DNA from: Comamonadaceae bacterium
GTDB lineage: Bacteria; Pseudomonadota; Gammaproteobacteria; Burkholderiales; Burkholderiaceae_C
Reading direction: 5' to 3'
Length of the DNA stretch: 64,000 nucleotides
Assembly (NCBI GenBank): GCA_947455145.1
Contig: CANGME010000001.1
Span: forward strand, 124,001 to 188,000
In this document: positions 38,261 through 47,018 of the stretch, in pieces
Numbering within the stretch: position 1 is the stretch's first letter
How the letters are laid out: each line of letters opens with the position of its first letter
Made by a program: the position numbers and the translations under genes
The notes under the pieces: model-generated
Told to the model about the DNA's origin: nothing
Database searches by the model: none
What the model saw: the letters and a program-made list of their open reading frames with translations, nothing else

Positions 38261-38290
38261 TTGACACCACGCATTGCAAACCGCTATCCT
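38261..38290 (+). promoter_or_regulatory. sigma70-like promoter immediately before the NlpC/P60 gene
   Basis: A perfect -35 TTGACA (38261-38266) and a -10 TATCCT (38285-38290, 4 of 6) are 18 bases apart. The expected transcription start (about 38297) is one base before the ATG at 38298, leaving no room for a ribosome binding site, so the mRNA may be leaderless. Confidence 0.55.
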
Positions 38291-38297
38291 ACCCGTC

Positions 38298-38846
38298 ATG
38301 CGAATCAACGCCCTACTCTTTAGCCTGCTCTTGGCAGTGAGTGCCCATGCAGCACCGGCAGATCAGACCGACGATATGGAACGTTTGCTGGCCGACAAAG
38401 GCCTGTTGGGCAAGATCACACAGGTCACCCAAACCATGGGCAACAAGGCGTCTGAGCTGGTCGTATCCGCCATGGGGGCGCTGGGCGTTCCCTACCGGCG
38501 CGGTGGCAACAGTTTTGAATCCGGCTTTGACTGCAGTGGCTTTGTGCGCGCCATGTTTGAACAAACCGTGGGCTTGATTTTGCCCCGCAAAGCCGAGCAG
38601 CAAGCCGCCGCCACACAAACCATTGACCGCACCGAACTCGTCCCCGGCGACTTGGTGTTTTTCAACACCATGAGGCGCGCATTCAGCCACGTAGGCATCT
38701 ACGTTGGTGACGACAAATTCATCCACTCGCCCAAGCCAGGTTCAGCCGTGCGGGTAGAAGACATGCGCGTGAGTTACTGGAGCCGCCGCTTTGATGGTGC
38801 GCGCCGCGTGACCGGCGCTCAATCCAACGACAACGTGCCAAACTAA
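38298..38846 (+). CDS. NlpC/P60 (C40) peptidoglycan endopeptidase, secreted
   Basis: 182-residue protein with a signal peptide (residues 1-20, cleavage after AHA) and a C40 catalytic domain. The catalytic cysteine is in FDCSGFVRAMF and the histidine in AFSHVGIYVG, followed by DKFIHSP. Such enzymes cut gamma-D-Glu to diamino acid bonds in wall peptides. It has no SH3 or LysM binding domain. No Shine-Dalgarno sequence precedes ATG 38298, and the promoter reaches almost to the start codon. Confidence 0.9.
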   Translation: MRINALLFSLLLAVSAHAAPADQTDDMERLLADKGLLGKITQVTQTMGNKASELVVSAMGALGVPYRRGGNSFESGFDCSGFVRAMFEQTVGLILPRKAEQQAAATQTIDRTELVPGDLVFFNTMRRAFSHVGIYVGDDKFIHSPKPGSAVRVEDMRVSYWSRRFDGARRVTGAQSNDNVPN

Positions 38847-38958
38847 GCCTTGACTGAGCAGGCCTAGCCTCTCATGAGCTGAAATCAAGCTAACGTGGCA
38901 CTATATTTTTTATAGCTGCTCACGCTTATAACCATTGGACAATTACCGAAAGTCTTCT

Positions 38959-39342
38959 ATGTACTACACCGTTGAAACCAATAAATCCTTCGAACAAGCC
39001 GCCACCGACCTTGATGCCGCCGTCAAGCGGCACGGCTTTGGCGTACTGCACATTCACGACATTGGCAACACCCTGCGCAGCAAGGGCATTGAATTCACGG
39101 ATGCATGCCGCGTATTTGAGGTCTGCAACCCAGCCCAAGCGGCCAAAGTGTTGGCCAGCGACATGCGCATGAACATGGCACTACCCTGCCGAATTTCGGT
39201 CTATACCGAAAAAGGGAAAACCCACATCGGCATGATCAAACCGGCAGACATGCTGGCACTGCTGTCGCAGGATCCAACGCTTGCGCAAGTTGCCAGGGAA
39301 GTGGAAGACAAAACCATGCTCATGATCAACGAAGCCAAGTAA
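38959..39342 (+). CDS. DUF302 domain protein
   Basis: 127-residue DUF302-family protein with the typical opening (YYTVETNKSFEQAA), the KRHGFGVLHIHDI strand-turn, FEVCNPAQAAKVL and a late LPCRISVYTE strand. DUF302 proteins are small dimers with a hydrophobic pocket and no established function; some sit in sulfur or redox loci. ATG 38959 is preferred over TTG 38935 because the family begins there. Its stop shares one base with the next start (TAATG), so it is coupled to the secreted hydrolase. Confidence 0.85.
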   Translation: MYYTVETNKSFEQAATDLDAAVKRHGFGVLHIHDIGNTLRSKGIEFTDACRVFEVCNPAQAAKVLASDMRMNMALPCRISVYTEKGKTHIGMIKPADMLALLSQDPTLAQVAREVEDKTMLMINEAK

Positions 39343-40379
39343 TGAAGTCGCAGTTCCCGAAATATGCTTGCCATTTGGCGGCAACCCTACTGCTAGCATC
39401 GGCCAGCGCACTAGCTCAATCAACCGTACCCTCGGCGCCCAGCTACGCCGATAGCGACGCCCTGGGCGTGGCCATGGAGGGTTGGGCCTACCCCTACCCT
39501 GTGCAAACCTTGCAGTTTGACTTGCAGGGACAGCCGGTACGCATGATGTACATGGACGTCAAGCCTGCGCAAGCCAACGGCAAAACCGTCGTTCTTTTCC
39601 ACGGCAAAAATTTCGCAGGCGACTACTGGGCCAATACCCTCAAAGCACTGTCAGAGAAGGGCTACCGCGTCATCGCGCCAGATCAGATTGGTTTTGGAAA
39701 ATCCTCCAAGCCTGAAATGCGCTACACCTTTGAAATGCTGGTCGCCAACACCACGCGCTTGCTGGACCACCTCAAGGTTGAAAAAGTAGCCGTCATCGCC
39801 AACAGCATGGGCGGCATGCTGGGCGTTCACTTTGCGCGGCGCAACCCAACACGCGTGACCGCACTGGTACTTGAGAACCCACTGGGCCTGGAAGACTACA
39901 AACTCAGCATTCCCCCGCAAGCCACCGACAACTTGGTTAAGCTGGAAATGGCGCAAACGCCCACCAGCTACAGCAACTTCCTCAAGAGCTATTTCCCTAA
40001 CTGGACACCGCAAACCGAGCGGCTGGTGGAGGTGTTTGCCCGCCTGCAAAAAAGCGGCGAATACCCGCGCTTTGCCCGCGTCTCGGCCCTCACCTACCAG
40101 ATGATTGACGAGGGCGGCATCTTTAGCGAGCTGCCCAAACTCACTGTGCCGACGCTGCTTGCCATTGGACAACTAGACCGCACCGTGTTTGGCCGCCGCT
40201 TCGCGCCGCCCGAGGTGGTTAAGCCCCTGGGCAACTTCCCCGCGTTAGGCAAGGCTGCGCAGCACATGATTCCCGGCTCCAAGCTGGTGGAGTTTGAAGG
40301 CGTGGGCCATGTGCCGCACATGGAAGTTCCTGAGAAATTCCATGCCGCCGTGCTGGAATTTCTGCAAGAGCAAAAGTAA
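39342..40379 (+). CDS. secreted alpha/beta hydrolase
   Basis: 345-residue alpha/beta hydrolase with a signal peptide (residues 1-25, AxA-type end ALAQ). The oxyanion region is VVLFHGKNF, the nucleophile elbow ANSMGGM (serine), the acid in GQLDRTVFG and the histidine in GVGHVPHME. This is a haloperoxidase or esterase-like plan acting in the periplasm on an unknown substrate. Start ATG 39342 overlaps the DUF302 stop. Confidence 0.9.
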   Translation: MKSQFPKYACHLAATLLLASASALAQSTVPSAPSYADSDALGVAMEGWAYPYPVQTLQFDLQGQPVRMMYMDVKPAQANGKTVVLFHGKNFAGDYWANTLKALSEKGYRVIAPDQIGFGKSSKPEMRYTFEMLVANTTRLLDHLKVEKVAVIANSMGGMLGVHFARRNPTRVTALVLENPLGLEDYKLSIPPQATDNLVKLEMAQTPTSYSNFLKSYFPNWTPQTERLVEVFARLQKSGEYPRFARVSALTYQMIDEGGIFSELPKLTVPTLLAIGQLDRTVFGRRFAPPEVVKPLGNFPALGKAAQHMIPGSKLVEFEGVGHVPHMEVPEKFHAAVLEFLQEQK

Positions 40380-40466
40380 CAAGGGCGGGATATTCCCTAG
40401 CCCCATTGGCCCCTCTTTCGCTTAGGATTTGCCTCGGTCTGACCCGCAAATCACCAGGAGCGAAAC

Positions 40467-42431
40467 ATGGCAAAAGAAAAGGTCACCTCACCCTTAGGGC
40501 GTCGAGGTTTTTTGGGCACCGTCGTGGCAAGCAGTGCCGCCACCGTGCTCACCACGGCCCAAGCCGCTGACCCGGCACCTGCCAAACCAGCAAAACCTTC
40601 GGCTCTCCCGCCATCTGCACAGGGCGCAGCGGCAGAGACCGGTGTGCCCCCAGACTTGGGCCACGCCGAAGGCATCCCCGGCTCTGACTTCATGGTCGAT
40701 GTGATCAAATCGCTCGACATCAAGTACCTGCCCTCCAACTGCGCGTCAAGTTTTCGCGCGCTGCATGAGTCGCTGATCGATTACGGCGGCAACAAAATGC
40801 CTGAGTTTTTGACCTGCTTGCACGAAGAGTCAGCGGTCGGCATGGCGCACGGCTACTTCAAGGCCTCAGGCAAACCGCTGCTGACGCTGTGCCATGGCAC
40901 TGTGGGTCTGCAACACGCCACCATGGGGATCTACAACGCTTGGTGCGACCGCGTGCCGATGATCATCGTGGGTGGCAATGACCTGGATGCAGCCTACCGT
41001 CCACCCGGCGTACCCACCTTCCACTCGGCACAAGACATCAACGCCATGGTGCGCGACTACACCAAGTGGGACGACACGCCCGTCTCGCTCCAGCATTTCT
41101 CGCAGTCCTTCATCCGCGCCTACAAAATCGCCATGACACCGCCCTACGGCCCGGTGGCAATTTCGCTGGACGCGGCCCTGCAAATGGCCCCCATGCACGC
41201 CCACGCGGGCAAGATGCCCTACATCCCGCGCTACGTGCCGACTTCACCGCCACAGGGCGACAGTGGTGCCATCAAAGAAGCGGCCAAGTTGCTGGTGAAT
41301 GCCGACAACCCGGTCATCGTCGTAGACCGCGCCGCGCGCACGCCCGCCGGTGTGCCACTACTGGTCGAGCTGGCCGAGTTGCTGCAAGCCAAAGTCATTG
41401 ACCAAGGTGGACGCATGAACTTTCCCCACACCCACTACCTGACCAGCCCGCCCACAGCGGTGGCCAATGCCGACGTGATCATCGGCCTGGAGTTGTCCGA
41501 TTTTTGGGCCACCGTCAACGCCTACACCGACAACAATGAGAACGGTGGCCATGGCGACCAAGCCAGCCGCATAAAACCAAACACTAAGCTGATCAGCATC
41601 AACTCGGTGGAGCTCAACACCAAAGCCAACTACCAAGACTTCCAGCGCTTTCAGGTGGTAGACGTGCAAATGGCGGCTGACGCCCAGGCCAGTTTGCCCG
41701 CGCTGATTGACGCCATCAAAGTGGCGTTGACGCCCGAGCGCAAAGCGGCCATAGCCAAGCGCACCGACGTGGCCAAGAAAGCTTATGCAGAGGGGCGTGT
41801 GCGCGCTCGTACCGCCGCAGCCCTGGGCTGGGACGCCAGCCCCATCAGCACGGCACGCTTGGTGATGGAAACGTTTGACGCGGTCAAACATCTGGACTGG
41901 TCATTAGTGGCTTCTGAAGGCAACGTCAGCAATTGGCCACGCCGTTTGTGGCCCATGGAGAAACACCACCACTGGCTGGGCCGCTCGGGTGGCTACGGCG
42001 TGGGCTACGGTGCACCGGCCTCCGTGGGTGCAGCGCTGGCCAACAAAGACCTGGGGCGTTTCTCCGTCTCGATCCAGTCCGATGGCGATTTGATGTATGC
42101 GCCCGGCGTACTCTGGACCGCCGCCAAACACAAGATTCCTCTGCTCTCGGTCATGCACAACAACCGGGGCTATCACCAGGAGGTGATGCACGTGCAGCGT
42201 TTGGCCAACTTCCGCAACCGCAAAGTCAACTTGGGCGGTGACATGGGGCCTGTGGGCACGAGCCTGGAGAAACCCGATATCGAATACCACCAACTGGCCC
42301 GCTCCATGGGCTGGTGGGCCAAAGGGCCGATCAAAGACCCGGCTCAACTCAAAGCTGCACTCAAAGAGGCGGTGGAAGTGGTTCGCTCGGGCCAACCTGC
42401 TTTGCTCAATGTCTGGACGCAACCGCGTTAA
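40467..42431 (+). CDS. Tat-exported thiamine-diphosphate enzyme (ALS/benzoylformate decarboxylase-like)
   Basis: 654-residue ThDP enzyme with the three-domain plan of acetolactate synthase and benzoylformate decarboxylase. The N terminus carries a twin-arginine signal (GRRGFLG, R12-R13, hydrophobic stretch, AQA|A cleavage near residue 33). The catalytic glutamate is in CLHEESAVG (about E120), and the ThDP/Mg motif runs from SDGDLMY to HNN (538-566). Tat export implies folding with ThDP in the cytoplasm, then release to the periplasm. AGGAG precedes ATG 40467. A secreted cytochrome c follows 16 bases later and is a plausible electron acceptor. A cytoplasmic paralogue lies at 47019-48797. The substrate is not known; a 2-oxo acid is most likely. 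Confidence 0.88.
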   Translation: MAKEKVTSPLGRRGFLGTVVASSAATVLTTAQAADPAPAKPAKPSALPPSAQGAAAETGVPPDLGHAEGIPGSDFMVDVIKSLDIKYLPSNCASSFRALHESLIDYGGNKMPEFLTCLHEESAVGMAHGYFKASGKPLLTLCHGTVGLQHATMGIYNAWCDRVPMIIVGGNDLDAAYRPPGVPTFHSAQDINAMVRDYTKWDDTPVSLQHFSQSFIRAYKIAMTPPYGPVAISLDAALQMAPMHAHAGKMPYIPRYVPTSPPQGDSGAIKEAAKLLVNADNPVIVVDRAARTPAGVPLLVELAELLQAKVIDQGGRMNFPHTHYLTSPPTAVANADVIIGLELSDFWATVNAYTDNNENGGHGDQASRIKPNTKLISINSVELNTKANYQDFQRFQVVDVQMAADAQASLPALIDAIKVALTPERKAAIAKRTDVAKKAYAEGRVRARTAAALGWDASPISTARLVMETFDAVKHLDWSLVASEGNVSNWPRRLWPMEKHHHWLGRSGGYGVGYGAPASVGAALANKDLGRFSVSIQSDGDLMYAPGVLWTAAKHKIPLLSVMHNNRGYHQEVMHVQRLANFRNRKVNLGGDMGPVGTSLEKPDIEYHQLARSMGWWAKGPIKDPAQLKAALKEAVEVVRSGQPALLNVWTQPR

Positions 42432-42447
42432 CGCTGGAGACAACAAA

Positions 42448-42795
42448 ATGAAAACTTCCATTCTTTTCAAAATTGCCGCACTGGCGGTAATGCTGTTCGG
42501 CGCACAGGTGGTGTGCCTCGCCCAGTCGGCCGAAAAAGGCAAAGAAACATTCATTAAAAATGGTTGCTGGCAATGCCATGGCTTTGTAGGCCAAGGTGGC
42601 ATCACCGGCCCCAAACTCGCGCCCGACCCCAAGCCGTTTGAGTTCATCAACGTCTTCATCCGCCACACCAAAGGCCCAATGCCGCAGTACTCCGAGAAAA
42701 TCCTCTCCAAAGAAGACTTGGCCGACATCCACGCCTACCTCGCATCCATTCCCAAGGGGCCTGACTACTCATCCATCCCCTTGCTCGCAAAATGA
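42448..42795 (+). CDS. small secreted class I cytochrome c
   Basis: 115-residue monohaem cytochrome with a signal peptide (residues 1-26, ending LAQ), haem site CWQCH (C40, C43, H44) and a likely methionine ligand in GPMPQY (about M78). The mature part is about 90 residues. GGAG precedes ATG 42448; the open frame from 42238 lies inside the ThDP gene. It shares ATGA with the monooxygenase start, so it is tightly coupled. Its place directly after a periplasmic ThDP enzyme suggests it carries electrons from that enzyme to a terminal oxidase. Confidence 0.92.
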   Translation: MKTSILFKIAALAVMLFGAQVVCLAQSAEKGKETFIKNGCWQCHGFVGQGGITGPKLAPDPKPFEFINVFIRHTKGPMPQYSEKILSKEDLADIHAYLASIPKGPDYSSIPLLAK

Positions 42796-43979
42796 AGGCG
42801 CTTAGCGTCATCATTGCTGGCGCGGGTATTGGCGGCCTGACCGCAGCAGCCTGTCTGATTCAAAAGGGTTTTAAGGTTCGTATTTTTGAACAAGCATCCG
42901 CCTTGGGTGAGGTGGGCGCGGGCGTGCAGAGCAGTGCCAATGCGGTCAAAGTTTTGTATTCTCTAGGCCTGCGCGATGAGCTAGAGAAAGTAGCCGTGCG
43001 CCCGCAGGCTTTCGAGTTCCGCCGCTTTGACACGGCCGAGCTGATGCACAGCGTGCCCCTGGGCAATGCGCATGAAAGCACCCACGGCGCGCCCTACTAC
43101 CACCTGCACCGCGCCGACCTGCACGATGTGCTGGCGCGCAAGGTCTATGCGCTAGACCCAGACTGCATCACGCTGAATGCCAAGGTCGAAGGCTTTGAAG
43201 AATCCAGCGCTGGTGTCACCTTGAAATTGGCCGATGGCCGCAGCGTCAGCGGTGATGTCTTGATAGGCGCGGACGGCATCAAGTCCGCCATCCGCGCGCA
43301 GATTTTGGGCGAGACACCGGTGAGCTACACGGGTGACATTGCTTGGCGCGCCGTGATCCCGGTGGAGCAACTGCCCAGTGACATCATGGCACGTGTCTCC
43401 ACCGTTTGGTGCGGGCCGAAAAAACACGCCGTCATGTACTACCTGCGCGCCGGTGCGGTGATGAACTTTGTCGGCCTGGTGGAGCACGACCAGCCCGAGA
43501 CCGAGTCATGGACGCAAAAGCGCCCCTGGGCCGAATTGAAAGCTGATTTTGTCGGCTGGCACCCGACCATCCAAACCGTGATCGACGCCATCGACCGCGA
43601 CAGCTGCTACCGCTACGCGTTGAACAACCGCCCGCCGGTCGCCAACTGGAGCACACCACTGGTCACGATGCTGGGCGATGCCGCCCACCCCACCCTGCCC
43701 TATATGGCGTCTGGCGCGGTGATGGCGATTGAAGACTCGGCCGTGCTGGCCCGTTGCCTGGAAGAGGGCTTGAATGACGTGCCCGCCGCACTGCAACGCT
43801 ACCAGCGCAACCGGCTGGAGCGCACCGCCCGCATCGTCAACGGCTCCACTGCCAGCCGCGCGCTCTACCGCATTGAAGACGAAGCCGAAATGCGCCAAGC
43901 CTTTCACGACCAAGACCTGAGCAAAGCCCGCACTGAGTGGCTGTACTCCTACGACCCACTCACCGTACCCCTACCTTAA
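42792..43979 (+). CDS. FAD-dependent aromatic monooxygenase (salicylate / 3-hydroxybenzoate hydroxylase-like)
   Basis: 395-residue group A flavin monooxygenase. It has the N-terminal Rossmann motif GAGIGGLTAA, the middle DG motif (GADGIKSAIR) and the C-terminal GD motif (LGDAAHPTLPYMASG), with VGAGVQSSANAVK as in salicylate and 3-hydroxybenzoate 6-hydroxylases. It uses NAD(P)H and O2 to hydroxylate an aromatic or N-heteroaromatic acid in the cytoplasm. It overlaps the cytochrome gene by 4 bases and is followed by an ACMSD-like amidohydrolase. Confidence 0.9.
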   Translation: MKALSVIIAGAGIGGLTAAACLIQKGFKVRIFEQASALGEVGAGVQSSANAVKVLYSLGLRDELEKVAVRPQAFEFRRFDTAELMHSVPLGNAHESTHGAPYYHLHRADLHDVLARKVYALDPDCITLNAKVEGFEESSAGVTLKLADGRSVSGDVLIGADGIKSAIRAQILGETPVSYTGDIAWRAVIPVEQLPSDIMARVSTVWCGPKKHAVMYYLRAGAVMNFVGLVEHDQPETESWTQKRPWAELKADFVGWHPTIQTVIDAIDRDSCYRYALNNRPPVANWSTPLVTMLGDAAHPTLPYMASGAVMAIEDSAVLARCLEEGLNDVPAALQRYQRNRLERTARIVNGSTASRALYRIEDEAEMRQAFHDQDLSKARTEWLYSYDPLTVPLP

Positions 43980-43987
43980 AGACCCCC

Positions 43988-45013
43988 ATGACCGACATCA
44001 AAATCGACATTTACAACCACGTACTTCCGCTCCCCTACCTGGAGCTGGTGAAAAAACACGGCAAAGAGCCCGGCATGATCAAGCGCATGACCAACTTGCG
44101 CATGCTGTGGGACATGCCCGCTCGCGTGGCCATGCTGGACGCTTGGCCCGAGGTGCAGCAGGTACTGTCGCTCTCGCTGCCTTCACCCGAGATGCTGGGC
44201 GGGCCAGATGAGTCCCCCGCCTTTGCCCGCGTGGCGAACGAGAGCATGGCCGATATTTGCAAGCAATGGCCACACAAGTTCCCCACCTTTGTGGCGTCCC
44301 TGCCCATGAACAACACCGAGGCCGCACTGGCCGAGATGGACTACGCGATTGAGCAGCTCGGTGCCAAGGGCGTGCAAATCCTCTCCCACGTCAATGGCCG
44401 TGCGCTGGACGGCCCGGACATCTTCCCCATCTTCGAGCGCATCACCAACCACCACAACATGCCGGTGTGGATGCACCCAGCCCGCCCCGGCTCGCGCGCG
44501 GACTACGTGGGGGAGGACAAATCCCACTATGAAATCTGGCAGGTGCTGGGCTGGCCCTTTGAGACCAGCGTGGCCATGTCGCGCATGGTGTTCTCGGGTC
44601 TGTTCGACAAGCTGCCCAATTTGCGCCTCATCACCCACCACTGCGGCGGCATGATCCCCTACTTCTCGGGCCGGGCAGAAACGCTTTGGGCGCAACTGGG
44701 CAGCCGCAGCGTGGACCCGGCTGAGGCTGATGTGCTGAAGAAGCTCTCCAAAAAACCCATGGAATATTTCAAGATGTTTTACGGCGACACGGTGCTGGGC
44801 GGCTCGTCCTCAGCCCTGCGTTGTGGTCTGGATTTTTTTGGCGCCGACAAAGTGGTGTTTGCCAGTGACTGTCCGTTTGATCCCGAGGAAGGCCCCATGT
44901 TCATCCGCGAAGGCATCCGCTCGGTGGAAGACCTCAAGCTGCCAAAAGAAGACGCCCGCCGCCTCTACTTTGGCAACGCATTCAAGTTACTCGGTATGAA
45001 AGAGGAGAAATAA
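43988..45013 (+). CDS. ACMSD-family amidohydrolase (decarboxylase-like)
   Basis: 341-residue TIM-barrel protein of the aminocarboxymuconate-semialdehyde decarboxylase group, whose members decarboxylate or hydrolyse ring acids. The later metal-site motifs are kept: MHPARPG, THHCGGMIPYF and FASDCPFDPEEG. The first motif, usually His-x-His near residue 9, reads IDIYNHVLP, so the first His is Tyr. This may change the metal site. ATG 43988 is used; the frame to 43937 overlaps the monooxygenase. It fits a step after ring hydroxylation. Confidence 0.88.
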   Translation: MTDIKIDIYNHVLPLPYLELVKKHGKEPGMIKRMTNLRMLWDMPARVAMLDAWPEVQQVLSLSLPSPEMLGGPDESPAFARVANESMADICKQWPHKFPTFVASLPMNNTEAALAEMDYAIEQLGAKGVQILSHVNGRALDGPDIFPIFERITNHHNMPVWMHPARPGSRADYVGEDKSHYEIWQVLGWPFETSVAMSRMVFSGLFDKLPNLRLITHHCGGMIPYFSGRAETLWAQLGSRSVDPAEADVLKKLSKKPMEYFKMFYGDTVLGGSSSALRCGLDFFGADKVVFASDCPFDPEEGPMFIREGIRSVEDLKLPKEDARRLYFGNAFKLLGMKEEK

Positions 45014-45016
45014 AGC

Positions 45017-45982
45017 ATGTTCACTTCCATCAAAAGACTCTTCGCTTTACTGGTGCTAGGTCTGCTCAGCCAACACGCACTCGCCTACCCCGACCGCGTC
45101 GTCACGCTCATCGTGCCCTTCACCCCCGGTAGTGGCAGCGACATCATTGCCCGCATTGTCGCGCCCAAGCTCAGTGAACGTTGGAAGCAGCCCGTCATCG
45201 TGGACAACAAGCCCGGGGCCAGCGGCAACATCGGTGTCGAAGCAGCCACCAAAGCCGCGCCCGATGGCCACACCCTGCTGATGGCCATCAACAGCATGAC
45301 CATGGCCCCCCACCTCTATAAGCGCGTTCCCTTTGACGTGACGACCGACTTGGCCCCCATCATGAAAATGGCCGTGGCCAACTTCGCCATCGTCGTCAAC
45401 CCCGCCGTACCCGCTAACGATTTGACTACCTTGATTGCCCTGGCCAAAAGCAAACCCGGTCAAATCAATTTTGCCTCCCCCGGCAACGGCACACCCCACC
45501 ACCTTGGCATGGAGTTGCTCAAGCAGCAGCAAGGCTTTGACATGCTGCACGTGCCCTACAAGGGCATCAGCAATGCCACCACCGATTTGATTGGCGGCCA
45601 AGTGCAGGTGATGTTTGCCAGCTTCCACTCCATGCTGCCCCAGGTCAAGGCAGGCAAGCTGCGCATGTTGGCTGTGACGGGTGGCGCTCGCTCGCCCCAG
45701 TTGCCCAACGTGCCCACCTTTAAAGAAATCGGCATTGAACTCATGGACACGGTGGACGCTTGGTACGCGGTGCTGGCCCCGGCCAAAACCGCCCCCGACA
45801 AGATCGCTCAACTGCACCGCGATTTCCAAGCCGTGCTGGCCCTGCCGGAGGTGCGCGAGCAGATGGAAAAACAAGGCCTGACGATCCAGATCAGCAGCCC
45901 CGAGCAACTCGGCAACCTGGTACAAAGTGACACGGCCCGCTGGAAGAAAACCGTGCAGGATGCGAATCTGAAGGTTGAATAA
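45017..45982 (+). CDS. Bug-family (TTT) periplasmic solute-binding protein
   Basis: 321-residue tripartite tricarboxylate transporter receptor. It has a signal peptide (about 1-23), YPDRVVTLIVPFTPGSGSD at the start of the mature protein, PGASGNIG, and a GTPHHLGME segment in the ligand loop. Bug proteins bind carboxylates, including aromatic acids. GAGGAG precedes ATG 45017, 3 bases after the amidohydrolase stop. No TctA or TctB membrane genes are nearby. Confidence 0.9.
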   Translation: MFTSIKRLFALLVLGLLSQHALAYPDRVVTLIVPFTPGSGSDIIARIVAPKLSERWKQPVIVDNKPGASGNIGVEAATKAAPDGHTLLMAINSMTMAPHLYKRVPFDVTTDLAPIMKMAVANFAIVVNPAVPANDLTTLIALAKSKPGQINFASPGNGTPHHLGMELLKQQQGFDMLHVPYKGISNATTDLIGGQVQVMFASFHSMLPQVKAGKLRMLAVTGGARSPQLPNVPTFKEIGIELMDTVDAWYAVLAPAKTAPDKIAQLHRDFQAVLALPEVREQMEKQGLTIQISSPEQLGNLVQSDTARWKKTVQDANLKVE

Positions 45983-45995
45983 CCAGTGACTTTTC

Positions 45996-46015
45996 ATTCC
46001 CGCGAAGGCGGGAAT
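45996..46015. repeat. palindromic interspersed repeat unit
   Basis: ATTCCCGC (45996-46003) and GCGGGAAT (46008-46015) form a perfect 8-bp stem with a GAAG loop, followed by CCAG. This sequence type is a widely dispersed short palindrome in proteobacterial intergenic regions. Here it lies between two Bug genes, upstream of the ribosome site of the second, where it could lower downstream expression. Confidence 0.6.
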
Positions 46016-46039
46016 CCAGTGCAACCCGAGGAGACCCAA

Positions 46040-47011
46040 ATGCGAACGCGTTTATTTCTAAGCTTCAGCCTCGCCGCAGCCCTGCTGCTGCCCGCACTCT
46101 CAAGCGCCCAAACCGGCCCCTACCCCAACCGCCCCGTCAAGTTCATCGTCCCCATCACCCCCGGTGGCAGCAACGACGTACTGGCCCGCATCATTGCCCA
46201 AAAACTCACCGAACTCTGGGGCCAGCCCGTCGTCGTCGAAAACCGACCCGGTGCAGGCATGAACCTGGGCGCAGACACAGTGGCCAAGAGCACGCCCGAC
46301 GGCTACACATGGTTGCTGGGTGCCAACAACATCTTCGTCACCAACCCGCACATGGGCAGGATGCCGTTTGACGTGTTCAAAGACTTAGCACCCGTCACGC
46401 AAGTAGCCACTGTGCCCTTTGTGCTGGTGGTCAATCCTTCTCTGCCCGCCAAAAACATGACCGAGCTGGTGGACTACGCCAAGCGTAATCCGGGCAAGCT
46501 CAACTACGGCTCTTCAGGCAACGGCTCGCCCCAACACCTGGCCTCTGAGATGCTGAACTTTGGCGCGGGCATTCAGACCCAACACGTGCCTTACAAGGGC
46601 GCGATTCCCGCAATCACCGACCTACTCGGTGGGCGCATTCAGTTCTTCATTGGCGCTGTTAACTCGCTGTTGCCGCACATCAAAGACGGCAAACTGCGCG
46701 CGCTGGCCGGGGCTGGTGGCCAACGCTTCGCCGCCTTCCCGGATCTGCCCGCCATGGCCGAGACCGTGCCCGGCGTGGCGCTGGACGTGTGGCTGGGTGT
46801 GTTCATGCCCGCCGGTGTTCCCAAAGACATCGTGAGCAAGGTCAACGCCGACATCGCCCGCGTGTTGCAGTTGCCCGAGGTCAAAGCCAACCTGAGCGCC
46901 CAAGGCATTGAAGGCGTCACCGGCACACCCGAAGCCCTGGCCACCACCATTCGTGAAGACCACGCCCGCTGGGGAAAGGTCATCCGCGAAGCCAATATCA
47001 AAGCAGACTAA
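46040..47011 (+). CDS. Bug-family (TTT) periplasmic solute-binding protein
   Basis: 323-residue receptor with a signal peptide (about residues 1-23), the mature start YPNRPVKFIVPITPGGSND, and the PGAGMNLG and GSPQHLASEML segments of the family. ATG 46040 is preceded by GAGGAG; the frame from 45986 runs through a palindromic repeat and is rejected. It is the second binding protein in the ThDP-monooxygenase operon, so two related substrates or a substrate and an intermediate may be taken up. Confidence 0.9.
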   Translation: MRTRLFLSFSLAAALLLPALSSAQTGPYPNRPVKFIVPITPGGSNDVLARIIAQKLTELWGQPVVVENRPGAGMNLGADTVAKSTPDGYTWLLGANNIFVTNPHMGRMPFDVFKDLAPVTQVATVPFVLVVNPSLPAKNMTELVDYAKRNPGKLNYGSSGNGSPQHLASEMLNFGAGIQTQHVPYKGAIPAITDLLGGRIQFFIGAVNSLLPHIKDGKLRALAGAGGQRFAAFPDLPAMAETVPGVALDVWLGVFMPAGVPKDIVSKVNADIARVLQLPEVKANLSAQGIEGVTGTPEALATTIREDHARWGKVIREANIKAD

Positions 47012-47018
47012 GACGAGC

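Noticed and set aside
46908-47018. N-terminal extension of the cytoplasmic ThDP enzyme as a signal peptide
   Set aside because: The codons are inside the Bug gene, Pro/Lys-rich, with no hydrophobic stretch; it is not an export signal.
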